A stretch of 64,000 nucleotides of DNA, taken from NCBI GenBank assembly GCA_022402445.1, contig JAKRSF010000013.1, positions 248,001-312,000 on the forward strand, written 5' to 3'. This document shows, in pieces, positions 44,495 through 54,586 of the stretch; positions within the stretch are counted from its first letter, which is position 1, and the number at the start of each line of letters is the position of its first letter. The position numbers and the translations under genes are program-made. Below the pieces are notes generated by a model that saw only the letters and a list, made by a program, of their open reading frames with translations, ran no database searches and was not told the DNA's origin. Source of the stretch: Cyanobacteriota bacterium (GTDB lineage: Bacteria > Cyanobacteriota > Cyanobacteriia > CACIAM-69d).

Positions 44495-47365
44495 CTAGGC
44501 TGTGGGGGCGATGGGTAGGGGCTTTGCCCCGATCGCGGGGGTGTCGCTGGGGTCGGGGGCGGCCAAGAGCAGGCGGCGGCGGTGGATCCGCAGCAGTTGC
44601 AGATCGTCGCGCTGGGCCACCTGGGCGATCGCCCAACGGACCTGATCGGGCCGCAGGAGGATGCCGCTGTTGCGACAGGCCCCGAGGACGCGCAGGGTGG
44701 CTTGGTCGTCGCTGCTATCGAGGAGGGTGAGGCTGTCCAGGAGCGATCGCAGGTCTACGGTTTTGGCCTTGCCGGATTTGGTGGTGGTGTGCCAGGGCAG
44801 TTCCGGCAGGGCCAGGAGGGCGTCGATCCAGGTTTGCCACTGGGCGGGCGGGGGCGTTTCTGCAAGGGTTTCAGGATCGGCCTCGGGGTCGGTGGGGGCG
44901 ATCGCCAGGGTCAGGTCATATTCGGCCCGGTCGATGGTCTGGGCGGCTCCGGGGGCTTCCTTGGCCAGGGTTTCGGCCCGGTAGAGGGGCAGGGTGGGGG
45001 GCAGTTGGGCGGCGAGGCGATCGCGGAATTCCTCCGGATCCATGGCCTCCGTTAGTTCAATGTCAAAGATTTCGCCGCTGCTGGTGGTGCCCAAGGGCAG
45101 GGCGGTGGCGGGGCTCAGGCGCGGGGTGGGGTGAAATCCGCCGGTGAAGGAAACGGGTAGGGCGGCCCGCCGCAGGGCGCGATCGAGCAATTTCATCAGA
45201 TCCAGGTGCCCCAGGAGGGCCAGATCGTCTAATTTGCCGAAATGCACCCGCAACCGGGCGACGCGATCGCCATTGGGTTTTAGGTTGCCCGCAAATTCCG
45301 GAATCTCCGGCGGCGGCACCACGATGTTATGGCCGAAGTCGAGGCCGCACACGCCGCAGTGGGAACAGCCCTCAAAGGAGCAGTCCGGCACCGTCGCCGC
45401 CTCCAAGGCCCGCTGCAAATCCTCCTGGAGCCAGGTTTTGCTGATGCCCGTGTCCAAATGGTCCCAGGGCAAGGGGCGATCAATCAGCGATCGCAAATCC
45501 ACTAGGGGCGAGTTTTCTGAGGAATTTTTAGGGGCATTTTCAGGGGGATTTTCAGAAAATGCTTCAGGATTCTCCGTGGGGCTGGGCGACGCTGAATCGG
45601 GATGGGCGGCGGTGGCCTCTTCGGGACCATCAAAGAAATTCCATTCCCCGTCCTCCACCTGGCGATATTTCCAGGTCAGGCCCGCCTCATCGATGGCCTG
45701 CTGCCATGCGGCGAAGGCGCGATCGAGCCCCTCCCACCAGGCATCCATCCCGGCCCCCAACTCCCAGGCCCGACGCACCACGGGAGCGAGACGGCGATCG
45801 CCCCGGCCCACAAAATCCTCCATCGCCGAAATGCGCACATCGGTAAAATTCACCTTCGTGCCGCGAATCGTGCGAAATTCCGCCCTCAGCAGCGCCTGCT
45901 TGCGGCTAAACTCCGCCGTGGACACCGTATGCCACTGGAACGGCGTGTGGGGTTTGGGGGTGAAATTCGAGACCGTGATATTAAACTGCATCGGGCGGCG
46001 CTTCTGGGCACTGCATTCCCGCTTCAGCCAGCGCACGGTTTCCGCAATGCCCAGCACATCCGCGTCCGTTTCCCCCGGCAGGCCGATCATGAAATAGAGC
46101 TTGACCTTATCCCAGCCGTTATTCCAGGCGGTTTTGATGCCCCGCAACAGTTCCTCATTGGTCAGGCCCTTGTTCACGATGTCGCGCATCCGCTGGGTGC
46201 CCGCCTCGGGGGCGAAAGTCAGGCCGCTTTGGCGATTGCCGCCGATGATGTCGGAGATGTTTTTGTCGAAGCGATCGACCCGCTGGCTGGGCAGCGACAG
46301 GGAAATGTTTTCCGATCGCAGGCGGTTGCGGATTTCCAGGCCCACGGCGGGCAGGGCGAGATAGTCCGAGCAACTGAGGGACAGGAGGGAAAATTCATTG
46401 AAGCCGGTTTTGCGCATCCCATCCACGACGGAATTGACCACCTCCTCCGGGTCCACATCGCGGGCGGGGCGGGTGAGCATTCCCGGCTGGCAGAAGCGAC
46501 AGCCCCGGGTGCAGCCGCGCCGGATTTCCACCGTGAGCCGTTCATGGACCGTTTCCACGTGGGGCACGAGGCCGATGGAGTAGTGGGGCATGGGGGTGGC
46601 GACGCGCCGCAGGATGCGCTTGGGCACGTCGGGCCGCAGGGGATGGACGGAGCCGTTGTCGGCCATGGCGTAGAACTGGGGGGCGTAGACGCCGGGGATT
46701 TGGGCGAGATCCAATAGGAGGGTTTCGCGATCGCTATGGGCCAGTTTGTTCTCTTCGACGATCGCGCCAATTTCCGGCAGCAATTCCTCCCCATCCCCGA
46801 GGGCAATGAAGTCAAAAAAGTCCGCGTAGGGCTCCGGGTTCGACGTGGCCGTTTGGCCCCCCGCAAAGATCAGCGGCCAGGGGCGACCGTCCGGTTGGCT
46901 AGAAGCTTGGCGATCGCAGCGGGTGAGGGGAATGCCCGCCAGATCCAGCATTTCTAAGATATTCGTCGCCCCCAGCTCATAGCTGAGGCTAAAGCCCAAA
47001 ATGTCGAACTCCGTCAGCGATCGCCGGGACTCCACCGCAAACAGGGGCGTCTGGGTCTCCCGCAACTTCGCCGACAGATCAGGACCGGGCAGGTAGGCGC
47101 GATCGCACAACTGCCGAGGCTGGGCATTGAGGATGTTGTAGAGAATGATGTGGCCCAGGTTCGACGCCCCCACCTCATACACCTCCGGGTAGGTCAGCAC
47201 CCAGCGCACCGTCGCCTCCGACCACGGTCGATGGACCGACCCCACCTCCGTGCCCAAATAGCGGGCGGGACGATTAATTTCCGGGGTGAGCAACTGCTCG
47301 ATCGCAACGGCCACAGGGCAACTCCTCAACGCATCACGTAAACCATACACACCATCATCGGGCAA
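44495..47365 (-). CDS. B12-binding radical SAM protein, TIGR03960 fused to TIGR03936 (DUF2344)
   Basis: 956 residues. An N-terminal cobalamin-binding-like domain (VLTYPEVYEVGASNLGHIIL) is followed by a radical SAM domain with cluster cysteines in RRGCTRGCRFCQPGM. A linker near residues 600-640 is low-complexity (repeats of ENP/SEN), then comes a cysteine-rich block (CSFEGCSHCGVCGLDFGH) and the DUF2344 domain (VHFGKLDDLALLGHLDLMKLLDRAL). In many bacteria this protein is encoded next to RNase E/G, as here with rne following; its reaction is unknown and RNA modification is an inference. The last 13 residues (AIGAKPLPIAPTA) are encoded by a copy of the 21-bp repeat, so the repeat has supplied the C terminus. 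Confidence 0.93.
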   Translation of the reverse strand: MPDDGVYGLRDALRSCPVAVAIEQLLTPEINRPARYLGTEVGSVHRPWSEATVRWVLTYPEVYEVGASNLGHIILYNILNAQPRQLCDRAYLPGPDLSAKLRETQTPLFAVESRRSLTEFDILGFSLSYELGATNILEMLDLAGIPLTRCDRQASSQPDGRPWPLIFAGGQTATSNPEPYADFFDFIALGDGEELLPEIGAIVEENKLAHSDRETLLLDLAQIPGVYAPQFYAMADNGSVHPLRPDVPKRILRRVATPMPHYSIGLVPHVETVHERLTVEIRRGCTRGCRFCQPGMLTRPARDVDPEEVVNSVVDGMRKTGFNEFSLLSLSCSDYLALPAVGLEIRNRLRSENISLSLPSQRVDRFDKNISDIIGGNRQSGLTFAPEAGTQRMRDIVNKGLTNEELLRGIKTAWNNGWDKVKLYFMIGLPGETDADVLGIAETVRWLKRECSAQKRRPMQFNITVSNFTPKPHTPFQWHTVSTAEFSRKQALLRAEFRTIRGTKVNFTDVRISAMEDFVGRGDRRLAPVVRRAWELGAGMDAWWEGLDRAFAAWQQAIDEAGLTWKYRQVEDGEWNFFDGPEEATAAHPDSASPSPTENPEAFSENPPENAPKNSSENSPLVDLRSLIDRPLPWDHLDTGISKTWLQEDLQRALEAATVPDCSFEGCSHCGVCGLDFGHNIVVPPPEIPEFAGNLKPNGDRVARLRVHFGKLDDLALLGHLDLMKLLDRALRRAALPVSFTGGFHPTPRLSPATALPLGTTSSGEIFDIELTEAMDPEEFRDRLAAQLPPTLPLYRAETLAKEAPGAAQTIDRAEYDLTLAIAPTDPEADPETLAETPPPAQWQTWIDALLALPELPWHTTTKSGKAKTVDLRSLLDSLTLLDSSDDQATLRVLGACRNSGILLRPDQVRWAIAQVAQRDDLQLLRIHRRRLLLAAPDPSDTPAIGAKPLPIAPTA
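44513..44533 (+). repeat. 21-bp interspersed element, single copy (locus C)
   Basis: One unit with one mismatch to consensus (GGGTAGGGGC instead of GGGTGGGGGC) inside the last codons of the radical SAM gene, encoding its C-terminal tail. Confidence 0.85.
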
Positions 47366-47835
47366 AGGGCGACCGAATCATGGCAGCGCCCCCCGCCGCC
47401 CCCCTCGGGGAACCCCAGCAATAGTCCCCAGCGTCAAGGGCACAGATGGCCGCGATCGCAACAGCAACCGACCCCCTTTGCCGAAGCGGTTTAACGTTCG
47501 CTTAATCTATCAATTCAAAGCCAAATGGTAGAGTGGCACACATCTTGGTGCCTCCACAGAATCATCACCCTACCCTAAGTCTGAGATCAGAAACCGGTTC
47601 AAAATACACCGGAATCGATCCCTCGAAGTCTGATCGAAACCGAGTTAGCAAGGCAGCGCGAGGAGCCACGGGATTTAGGAAATTCCTCGGAATTGCCCCC
47701 TAGGGCCTGACAGTAACTTTCTGCCCTGACTTGGTGACCAGGATCACGCCCCCTAAAACGACGCGATCACTTCTGATCTGGGGGACGATGCCGATAATTT
47801 TAGGTAGTGCAATTTAGAATTAGGGCGTTTGAATT
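47366..47835. other. Divergent gap between the radical SAM gene and a small protein gene
   Basis: No gene seen. GGCAC and GTGCC near 47535-47555 form a weak inverted repeat. A TTAGAAT element at about 47814, 20 bp before the small gene, is a possible -10. Lower GC and fewer HIP1 sites than the flanking genes. Confidence 0.45.
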
Positions 47836-48048
47836 ATGCCATCCGATTCGCACACAAGAACACCGAACGTCATCCGGCGCTTAGTGGAAAAAGCCATCCA
47901 CTTGAAGACCCTAACCCCGGATATTGAACAGGGTATCAACTCGGAGTTGACCCGTTTGGGCTATGTTTCCGATGCGGAGTATGAGGCGCTGGAACTGTTG
48001 ATGGCGGAGATGGATGAGGGGCGGATTAAGTTGGTGCCCAGTCTCTAG
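47836..48048 (+). CDS. Small conserved-looking cyanobacterial protein, 70 residues
   Basis: A helical, acidic 70-residue protein (TPDIEQGINSELTRLGYVSDAEYEALELLMAEMDEGRIKLV). Its family has no assigned role as far as I recognise. A normal start context follows an AT-rich upstream region. It may be an adaptor or regulator by size; nothing in the context tells more. Confidence 0.8.
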   Translation: MPSDSHTRTPNVIRRLVEKAIHLKTLTPDIEQGINSELTRLGYVSDAEYEALELLMAEMDEGRIKLVPSL

Positions 48049-48080
48049 GTTGCGGATTGGATCGGTGGGTTGGTGGGGTC

Positions 48081-48449
48081 CTAGAGCGGGCCGGTGGGGG
48101 CGCGATCGCGCGGGGCTGCGGTCCAGAGGCGCTGGAGGAAGGCATTGAAGGCGCGGCGGGCCGGTTCGCCACCCCGGAGACGATCGCCAGGGTTGGCCAG
48201 GAGGGCGATGAGCGGCAGGGCGTCCGTATCGAGGGCCAGGTGAAACCAGTCCTGCGGCAATACCAGATCGGGGCAGTCCCCTAGGGCGTAGGGAACCCCA
48301 TCGAGCTCGTCATGCAGCAGGGCCAGGGGCCGCACCCAGAGGCGATCGCGGCTGACATCTCGATCAATCACCTCCACCCAGAGGGTCTCCGGGGCCAAGG
48401 CGAGGTAGGCCATGGGGCGCGCGATCGGATCTAGGGAAGATAGGGACAC
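48081..48449 (-). CDS. Hypothetical protein, 122 residues
   Basis: A soluble alpha/beta-like protein without a known motif (YLALAPETLWVEVIDRDVSRDRLWVRPLALL, then DLVLPQDWFHLALDTDALPLIALL). The amino-acid pattern and codon use look coding and fit cyanobacterial hypothetical proteins. Convergent with the 70-aa gene, with 32 bp between stops. Confidence 0.72.
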   Translation of the reverse strand: MSLSSLDPIARPMAYLALAPETLWVEVIDRDVSRDRLWVRPLALLHDELDGVPYALGDCPDLVLPQDWFHLALDTDALPLIALLANPGDRLRGGEPARRAFNAFLQRLWTAAPRDRAPTGPL

Positions 48450-48599
48450 GGGCGGGCGACGGAGGGCGACGGCATGAAGGGAGGAGTCTGGAACCGCCTA
48501 GGGCATCCTGGGCCGTGCGGAATGGGGCCGCCGTGGGCGACTTTGCCTTGGCATTGCCCAATGTTGGTTCAGTATTGATGATATGATTCTTTGCGGTTC

Positions 48600-48671
<72 letters not shown>

Positions 48672-48827
48672 TTTTTCGGGCGCTGAACTCCGTAAAAACC
48701 CGTGGATCTAGCCAGTGGGGGATTAGGGCTAGGGCATAAATCCCCCCATCTGACGGGATCTGGGCCAATGGGGCGATACGGCAAAAGTCCCTTGCATTGG
48801 GAGCTTGGGGGCAATTGGCGGCGCGTC

Positions 48828-51245
48828 CTAGGCGTCGTGGGGGGTGATGGGGGCGGCTCCTGGCCCTGGGGTTTGCTGCGATCGCCAGGTCTCCGCCGCC
48901 CGTTCAAAGGCAATTTGCAGCATGGTCGCGATCGCGGGGGGCGCACTGGTGAACTGCACCATGGCCCGATCTTGGGACCCGTAGAGGCGCACCACCTTGC
49001 CATAGACCGCCCCATCGCTCGACGGGGGGCGCTGGGTTCCCCCCGGCCCCTCGAACAGCACCTGGATCAGCAGGTTGCCAAACACCGTCGGATGGGTGCT
49101 CGGATCGTCGCTGCCAAAGCGTATTTCACCCCCCCGCTGGGAAATTTTGACCAACTGGGCCGGGTGGGCGCGATCGCTCACATGCTTGCCATCTAGAAGC
49201 TGATAGGTCATGGCGATCGGGCGCGGCACCTCGTAGAACACCTCCTCCTGGGTGCGCAGTTGCCGGTCGTATGGCCCCTTCACCCCCCCCACGTCATAGA
49301 CCGTCATCGGCTCCTTGACCCCCTTGGGGCGCACCTGCTTCGTGTCGCGCACGATCACAAAGTCATCGCCCCCCGCCTCCTTGAGGGTGGACTCCGTAAT
49401 CAAAATCTGGCCGCCCACCGTATAGGACTCGATGCGATAGGTCAAATTCACCTGGGCTCCCACCACGCCGTACTTGGTGCGCTTGAGGGAGCCGATATTG
49501 CCCACCACCACCTCCCCCGTGTTGATGCCGATGCCCATCTCCAACTGCTGAAAATTCAGGGCGGCCATCCGTTCGTTCACCTTTTCCATGGCAAGCTGCA
49601 TGGCGACGGCGCAGGCGATCGCGCGCTGGGCATCGTCCGGGCGGCGGGTGGGGGCTCCGAACAGCACCAAAATCCCATCCCCCATGAATTCATCAATGGT
49701 GCCCCCGTGGTCCACAATCACATCCGCCATGGATTCGAGGTAGAGGTTGAGGATGTCGATGACCCGCTCCGGTGGCAGCCGTTCGGCGGTGGCGGTGAAG
49801 CCCCGCAGGTCGGAGGTTAAGAGGGTGATCCGTCGCCGTTCGCCGCCGAGTTTTTGGCCCTCGGGATTTTCCAGCAGGGTGGCCACCACCGCATCGGTGA
49901 GGTAGCGCCCGAAGGTGGCTCGGATGCGACCGGCGCTCTGGGCCATGTGGATGGCGACCCCCGTGGCTCCGGCGATCGCCCCGAGCAGGGGAGGCACCGC
50001 CGGAATCCACCAGCCCCCCTTGAGGGCGAAGAAACAACTGGCCCCCAGCAGACCCAGGCCGCCCACGCTGCCCCCCACGGCCCAGAGGGTTACCTTCCAG
50101 GGCGATCGCTGCGATCGCAGCCCCCAGGCCACCAGCGTCCCCAGGGCGGTCCAGCCCACGATCCACAGGGCCTCCACCGACTCCGGCCAGCTCCGGATCA
50201 TGGGCATGTTCCCCAGCGCCGCCTCCACCAGATGCCGGGTGGCGTGGGCATGGATCTCGACGCCGTAGGTGGTGCGGGCGGGCACGAATAGATTGCGGCG
50301 ACCGTAGGGCGTGTCCACATAATCCTTCGAGCTTTCGGCCATGTTGCCGATCAGGACGATGCGATCGCGCACCAGATCCGCCGTCAGCCGCCCCGCCAAC
50401 ACCTGGGAAATGGGCACCACCGTGAAGGCCCCCGACCGTCCGGCGTAGTTCAGCATGATCTGATAGCCGTAGTTTTCCGTGCGGATGTAGCCGCCATCGT
50501 TGGGCATCAGGCTTTCGAGGATTGCTTGACCCACCTGCACCGGCTCGCGCGGATCGCCCTCGCGCCCTTCCACTCGGCTAGATACAATGCCCCGCTGATC
50601 CTTGAGGTACCGTTCCGCCAGGACGGCGGCGAGGGAAAAGACAATGGGGCGATCGGGGGACTGCTCATCGGTCAGGTAAATGAGCGATCGCCGCACGGTG
50701 CCATCGGGGTCGCGCAGAAGATCATTGGCCGCCACGCGATTGGCCGCCGCGAGGGTGGGGGGTGGCGGCACGCGATCGAAGGCAATGCTCCCCTGGACCT
50801 TGGCGATGCCGATGAGGTTATCCGTTTCCGCAAAGAGGCGATTGAGGGCATCGGTACCGGGGGGCACCGCCTGGGGGCGATAGATATCTAGGCCAATGGC
50901 GGCGGCCCCGTGATCCCGCAGGGTTTGGAGCACCTGGGCATATTCCGCATCCGTCAGGACCGGGGAGGTGCGCTGGTTCAGGTCCGCTTCGGTGATGGCG
51001 ATGATCGTGATGAAGTCGGCAGCGGGGCGATCGCGGCGCAGGGTGAGCAGGGTATCGTAGGCGCTCCATTCCAGCGGTTGCAGCCAGCCCGTGGCCCGCA
51101 GGCCCAACACGCCACCGGAGGCCAGGGTGAGGGAGAGGAACACGCCCCGCCACCGCCACGCGATCGCCTTGCCCCGGCGGAGCAGGTCGCTTTGGCGCAG
51201 TCGTTGATGGGTACGGCAAAGGAGAGCGCTCAGCGTGGACCGCAT
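48828..51245 (-). CDS. CHASE2-domain adenylate/guanylate cyclase
   Basis: 805 residues. An N-terminal membrane helix is followed by an extracytoplasmic CHASE2 sensor (about residues 55-340, with DYVDTPYG near its end), then three membrane helices (VGWTALGTLVAWGL, GGSVGGLGLLGASCFFAL and AVPPLLGAIAGATGVAI) and a class III cyclase domain. Both metal aspartates are visible (LLTSDLRGFT and EFMGDGILVLFG), as are the transition-state Asn and Arg (VNLTYRIES). The position usually Asp in the GDxVN motif is Ala (GAQVN), so ATP/GTP preference is uncertain. About 110 C-terminal residues form an extra beta-rich domain. Two DUF928 genes lie directly upstream on the same strand. Confidence 0.95.
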   Translation of the reverse strand: MRSTLSALLCRTHQRLRQSDLLRRGKAIAWRWRGVFLSLTLASGGVLGLRATGWLQPLEWSAYDTLLTLRRDRPAADFITIIAITEADLNQRTSPVLTDAEYAQVLQTLRDHGAAAIGLDIYRPQAVPPGTDALNRLFAETDNLIGIAKVQGSIAFDRVPPPPTLAAANRVAANDLLRDPDGTVRRSLIYLTDEQSPDRPIVFSLAAVLAERYLKDQRGIVSSRVEGREGDPREPVQVGQAILESLMPNDGGYIRTENYGYQIMLNYAGRSGAFTVVPISQVLAGRLTADLVRDRIVLIGNMAESSKDYVDTPYGRRNLFVPARTTYGVEIHAHATRHLVEAALGNMPMIRSWPESVEALWIVGWTALGTLVAWGLRSQRSPWKVTLWAVGGSVGGLGLLGASCFFALKGGWWIPAVPPLLGAIAGATGVAIHMAQSAGRIRATFGRYLTDAVVATLLENPEGQKLGGERRRITLLTSDLRGFTATAERLPPERVIDILNLYLESMADVIVDHGGTIDEFMGDGILVLFGAPTRRPDDAQRAIACAVAMQLAMEKVNERMAALNFQQLEMGIGINTGEVVVGNIGSLKRTKYGVVGAQVNLTYRIESYTVGGQILITESTLKEAGGDDFVIVRDTKQVRPKGVKEPMTVYDVGGVKGPYDRQLRTQEEVFYEVPRPIAMTYQLLDGKHVSDRAHPAQLVKISQRGGEIRFGSDDPSTHPTVFGNLLIQVLFEGPGGTQRPPSSDGAVYGKVVRLYGSQDRAMVQFTSAPPAIATMLQIAFERAAETWRSQQTPGPGAAPITPHDA

Positions 51246-51315
51246 GGGGAGGCCGGGGAGACGAATGGGTCGGACTTACTCAGACTGACTCAGATTGGCT
51301 CAGATTGATGGGGAT

Positions 51316-52137
51316 TTACCGGGGGTCGATGATGCGATTGGTCGGGGCGAAGGGATGGCCCTGGGGCCGCTGGGGGGGCGGGGCGATCGCGGTCCGCCGT
51401 AGTTCTCCGAGGACGCCGGGATTGAGGCTGGTGTCTTGGGCATCGCAGCCCAGAACGAGGGACCAACGGTAGGATTTTTGCGGTTCTAGCCCCTGGCCGC
51501 CGGTGTCCGTGAAGGCGCTGAAGGCCACCTGTTCCGCCTCCGGAGGCAAGGGCAGTTGCTGCACCTCCAGCAGGGTGCCGCCGTCGTCAAAGATGGCCCA
51601 TTCCGCGATCGCGGGGCGCTCCACGGGCAGGTGGACATGGAGGGTGGGATTCGCCGCCGCCACCTCCAGCACCAGGCCACCGGGGGCGGCGGGGTCCGGG
51701 GACAGGTTCACGAAGGGGGGCTCTAGATCGCGGCAGGGGCTCGGATCTGGGGGGGAAACTGAATCGGCGGGGCCAGCGGGGGCGGGGCCAATGGGGCGGG
51801 GGCGATCGCGGGTTGGGTCCGCATCCTCCGGGCCGATCCCCGCATCTTCGGGGATGCCGCCGGTGGGGCTGCCGCCCGTGGAGCTGCCGCTGCGGGTGTG
51901 GGTGGGGGTGCCGCGATCGCGGGGATTGGGGATGAGGTTTGCGCCGCCGCCAAAGGTCTGGGTGGGGGCACCGCGATCGCGGGGATTCGGCACCAGTTGA
52001 AGGGGTTGGCCCCGTTGTTCGATGCCCTGGGCCATCGCCACCCCCGGCCATAGCCCCACCCCCAAGGCTCCCCACAGCAACAGCGGGATGGCGGAGCGCG
52101 ATCGCGGGCGGGCGGGGGGCATCGGGGGGAATTGCAT
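51316..52137 (-). CDS. DUF928 family exported protein (first of a tandem pair)
   Basis: 273 residues. A signal peptide (LLLWGALGVGLWPGVAMAQG) is followed by two copies of the motif xxPNPRDRGxPT, then a proline-rich linker and a DUF928 beta domain ending QKSYRWSLVLGCD. The start is the ATG at 52137; the 31 residues encoded upstream do not fit a signal peptide. DUF928 proteins are cyanobacterial, periplasmic, often encoded with CHASE2 or CHAT proteins, and of unknown role. The gene is 70 bp before the CHASE2 cyclase. Confidence 0.9.
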   Translation of the reverse strand: MQFPPMPPARPRSRSAIPLLLWGALGVGLWPGVAMAQGIEQRGQPLQLVPNPRDRGAPTQTFGGGANLIPNPRDRGTPTHTRSGSSTGGSPTGGIPEDAGIGPEDADPTRDRPRPIGPAPAGPADSVSPPDPSPCRDLEPPFVNLSPDPAAPGGLVLEVAAANPTLHVHLPVERPAIAEWAIFDDGGTLLEVQQLPLPPEAEQVAFSAFTDTGGQGLEPQKSYRWSLVLGCDAQDTSLNPGVLGELRRTAIAPPPQRPQGHPFAPTNRIIDPR

Positions 52138-52333
52138 GGGGGTATCTCCGTGGGGGGAGCGGATAACCGTTGAATCAATCCATTCATCCATCCATCCGCC
52201 TTCAGCCATGGATTCGCTGGATTCATCCACTGATCCATCTTAGGCGAGGGGATTTTGGGCAAGGCAATGGGGCCAATCCACAGGAGCGATCCGCGCGATC
52301 GCCCCATCGGTCACGCCGAAGAGCGGGCCAGAC

Positions 52334-52981
52334 CTACCGGGTGGTGCCGGAGGACCCCTGGCGGGGGCGGGGGGTTGGCCCAGGGGCGGGGGGCATCGCA
52401 TCCATCAGGCGCACCTCCCCGAGGACACCGCGATCGGCCCCGCGATCCTCGCGATCGCAGATCAGGACAAAGGCCCAGCGGTAGGACTTCTGCGGCTCTA
52501 GGCTGAGGCCACGCCCCTGGCCCGAATCGGCAAACAGACGCAGGGCCAACACCTGATGCCCTGGCTCCGACGCGGAGGGCAGCGTGAGGGCACTGCGTTC
52601 TAGGATCGTGCCGCTGCCGTCGAGGACAATAAATTCCGCATCGGCGGGGCGTTCCTCCGGCAGATGGATATAGAGGAGCGGGTTGGGATCGCGCACGGAG
52701 AAGGAAACGCCGCCCGGTGCGTTCGGGTTTTCCGACAGGTTGACGAAGGGCATGTCGCTGGTGCTGCCACAGCCGTTGCCCCGGGTGCCGCCGCCGACGG
52801 TGCCGGTGGGGGTGCGGCGATCCTGGGGATTGGGGACGAGTTGGGCCGTGGCGGGGGCGATCGCCGCGAGGGTGCTGCCCAGGCTGGTGGCGATCGCCAG
52901 GAGCAGGGTGCTCCAGCGGCGGCGGGTGGACTTAGTGGGGGCGGTTGCGGCGGGGCGACGGCGGTCGCTGGGGTTCAACAT
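52334..52981 (-). CDS. DUF928 family exported protein (second of a tandem pair)
   Basis: 215 residues, paralogous to the neighbouring DUF928 gene. It has a signal peptide (LLLAIATSLGSTLAAIAPATAQ), one copy of the xxPNPQDRRTPT motif, and the DUF928 core with ERSALTLPSASEP and QKSYRWAFVLICD. The shared segments around FVNLSxNPNAPGG and the C-terminal LGEVR indicate tandem duplication followed by divergence; the linker present in the first copy is absent here. Confidence 0.9.
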   Translation of the reverse strand: MLNPSDRRRPAATAPTKSTRRRWSTLLLAIATSLGSTLAAIAPATAQLVPNPQDRRTPTGTVGGGTRGNGCGSTSDMPFVNLSENPNAPGGVSFSVRDPNPLLYIHLPEERPADAEFIVLDGSGTILERSALTLPSASEPGHQVLALRLFADSGQGRGLSLEPQKSYRWAFVLICDREDRGADRGVLGEVRLMDAMPPAPGPTPRPRQGSSGTTR

Positions 52982-53087
52982 GGCTCAAGGTCTCCACCAA
53001 AGGCGGCGCAAGGGGTCAAAAGGGAATGGATTCAAATGCGTATGCAGCCATCCAAGAAGGAATTCCTGGGCAACTCATGCCCCAATC

Positions 53088-54074
53088 CTAGCCACCAATC
53101 TGGGACATGGTGCGGCCATAGCGGCCGGTGGTGCCCGCGTCCCGCTGTTTGAAGTTGATCTCGGGTTTGGCGGCCAGGAGGGCGGCGACGCGATCGCGCA
53201 ATGCCCCCAGGCGTTCTCCACTGCGCAGGGGCGATCGCAAATCAATCTGGGCGGATTCATTCAAAAGGCAAGGGCGCAGCCACCCATCGGCGGATAGGCG
53301 CATCCGGTTGCAGCGATCGCAAAAACATTCGGACATTTGGCTAATGAACCCAACCGTGCCGATCGCGCCGGGAATCTGAAACACATCGGCGGGGCCAGCC
53401 CCCAGGACCGAACCGTCATCGAGTCCCCACAGGCCCCGAATGCGATCGCGCAGGGACTCCGACGAGATCCAGCCGCGATCGCCAAACAGGGCATCGTTAC
53501 CGATGGGCATAAATTCAATGAACCGCACATGCCAGTTGCGATCGCGCGTCAGGCCCGCCAACGCCTCCACCTCGCCGTCATTAATGCCCGGAATCACCAC
53601 CACATTGAGCTTGAGCGGATCAAACCCCGCCGCATGGGCCGCCTGAATCCCCGCCCACACCTGGGGCCACCGCGATCGCCCCCGATTGCCCGCCAGCAGA
53701 TCAAACGTGTCCGGATTGAGGGAATCGAGACTGATATTGATCCGCCGCAGGCCCGCCGCATATAAATCCGCCGCCAAATCCGCCAGCAGAAACCCATTCG
53801 TCGTCAGGGCCAAATCCTCCGTCGTCGGCAGGGCCGCCAAATTCGCCACCAGGTCCACCAATCCGGGCCGCAGCAGCGGCTCGCCCCCAGTCAGGCGAAA
53901 ACGCCGAAACCCCAGCGGCCCAAACACCTCCGTCACCAGCGTCAGAATCTCATCATTGGTCAGCAGCTCCGGCCCCAGGAGATAGGACAACTCCTCCCCC
54001 TCCGGCATGCAGTAGACGCAGCGGAAATTGCAGCGATCAATCAGGCTGATGCGTAGGTAATCCGTAACGCTCAT
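53088..54074 (-). CDS. moaA: GTP 3',8-cyclase (molybdenum cofactor synthesis)
   Basis: The radical SAM enzyme that starts molybdopterin synthesis from GTP. 328 residues: the N-terminal 4Fe-4S motif in [10 protein letters not shown], the C-terminal cluster cysteines in [20 protein letters not shown], and a C-terminal Gly-Gly (SQIGG), which the family needs for activity. The ATG at 54074 has a strong GGGAGGGA ribosome site seven bases upstream, which decides the start. No other moa, moe or mob gene is in the window. Confidence 0.97.
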   Translation of the reverse strand: MSVTDYLRISLIDRCNFRCVYCMPEGEELSYLLGPELLTNDEILTLVTEVFGPLGFRRFRLTGGEPLLRPGLVDLVANLAALPTTEDLALTTNGFLLADLAADLYAAGLRRINISLDSLNPDTFDLLAGNRGRSRWPQVWAGIQAAHAAGFDPLKLNVVVIPGINDGEVEALAGLTRDRNWHVRFIEFMPIGNDALFGDRGWISSESLRDRIRGLWGLDDGSVLGAGPADVFQIPGAIGTVGFISQMSECFCDRCNRMRLSADGWLRPCLLNESAQIDLRSPLRSGERLGALRDRVAALLAAKPEINFKQRDAGTTGRYGRTMSQIGG

Positions 54075-54586
54075 CAAAAATTCCCTCCCTGGGAAGACGG
54101 CTTTGGGGCGCATGGCCCCCCTAAGGGGCTAGATCGGAGCCTAGGGGATGAACCGCCCGCCGCGATCGGGGCAAAGCCCCCACCCATCGCCCCCTCGCCA
54201 TTTGCGATCGCGCCCAACTGTGATAGTTTGATCCGATATCCGACGGCGGCCCCACCGGATCTGCGGCTGCGCCAGCCCCGCCAGTGCCCGTCATCTCCTA
54301 TTTTTGAGTGAAGCGCTGCCTTAAATTTCAGCCCTTTCCTTTCAAAACCCCGATAGCTCGTCCGTTTTTCCTATAGCAAGCCTCCCCTTCAACCTTTTCC
54401 CCGTGAGCATTGCCGCCCGAGCGATCGCCCCTTTGCGCTTCTTGACTTAGCTCCCCGTTCTAGATCCGGTGCCCCGGCCCCGGTGCCTTGGTTTCTTTGG
54501 GTCGCGTCTGAACCGCGATCGCCGCGCGCGATCGCCCACCGCGCCCCCCTTTTCAGTCCCCCCACGCCCTAGCCAACATCCAACCC
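54075..54586. other. Divergent gap between moaA and guaA
   Basis: About 510 bp without a gene. It contains one 21-bp repeat unit (54165-54185). The AT-rich part at 54280-54400 is the likely promoter region of guaA, but no convincing -35/-10 pair stands out. No riboswitch fold was recognised. Confidence 0.5.
54165..54185 (-). repeat. 21-bp interspersed element, single copy (locus D)
   Basis: One exact unit in the moaA/guaA intergenic region, same orientation as locus A, preceded by CGCG and followed by ATCGCCCC. Confidence 0.85.

Noticed and set aside
47530-47560. GGCAC/GTGCC inverted repeat as a riboswitch or terminator
   Set aside because: The stem is only five pairs and no T-run or known aptamer core is present.
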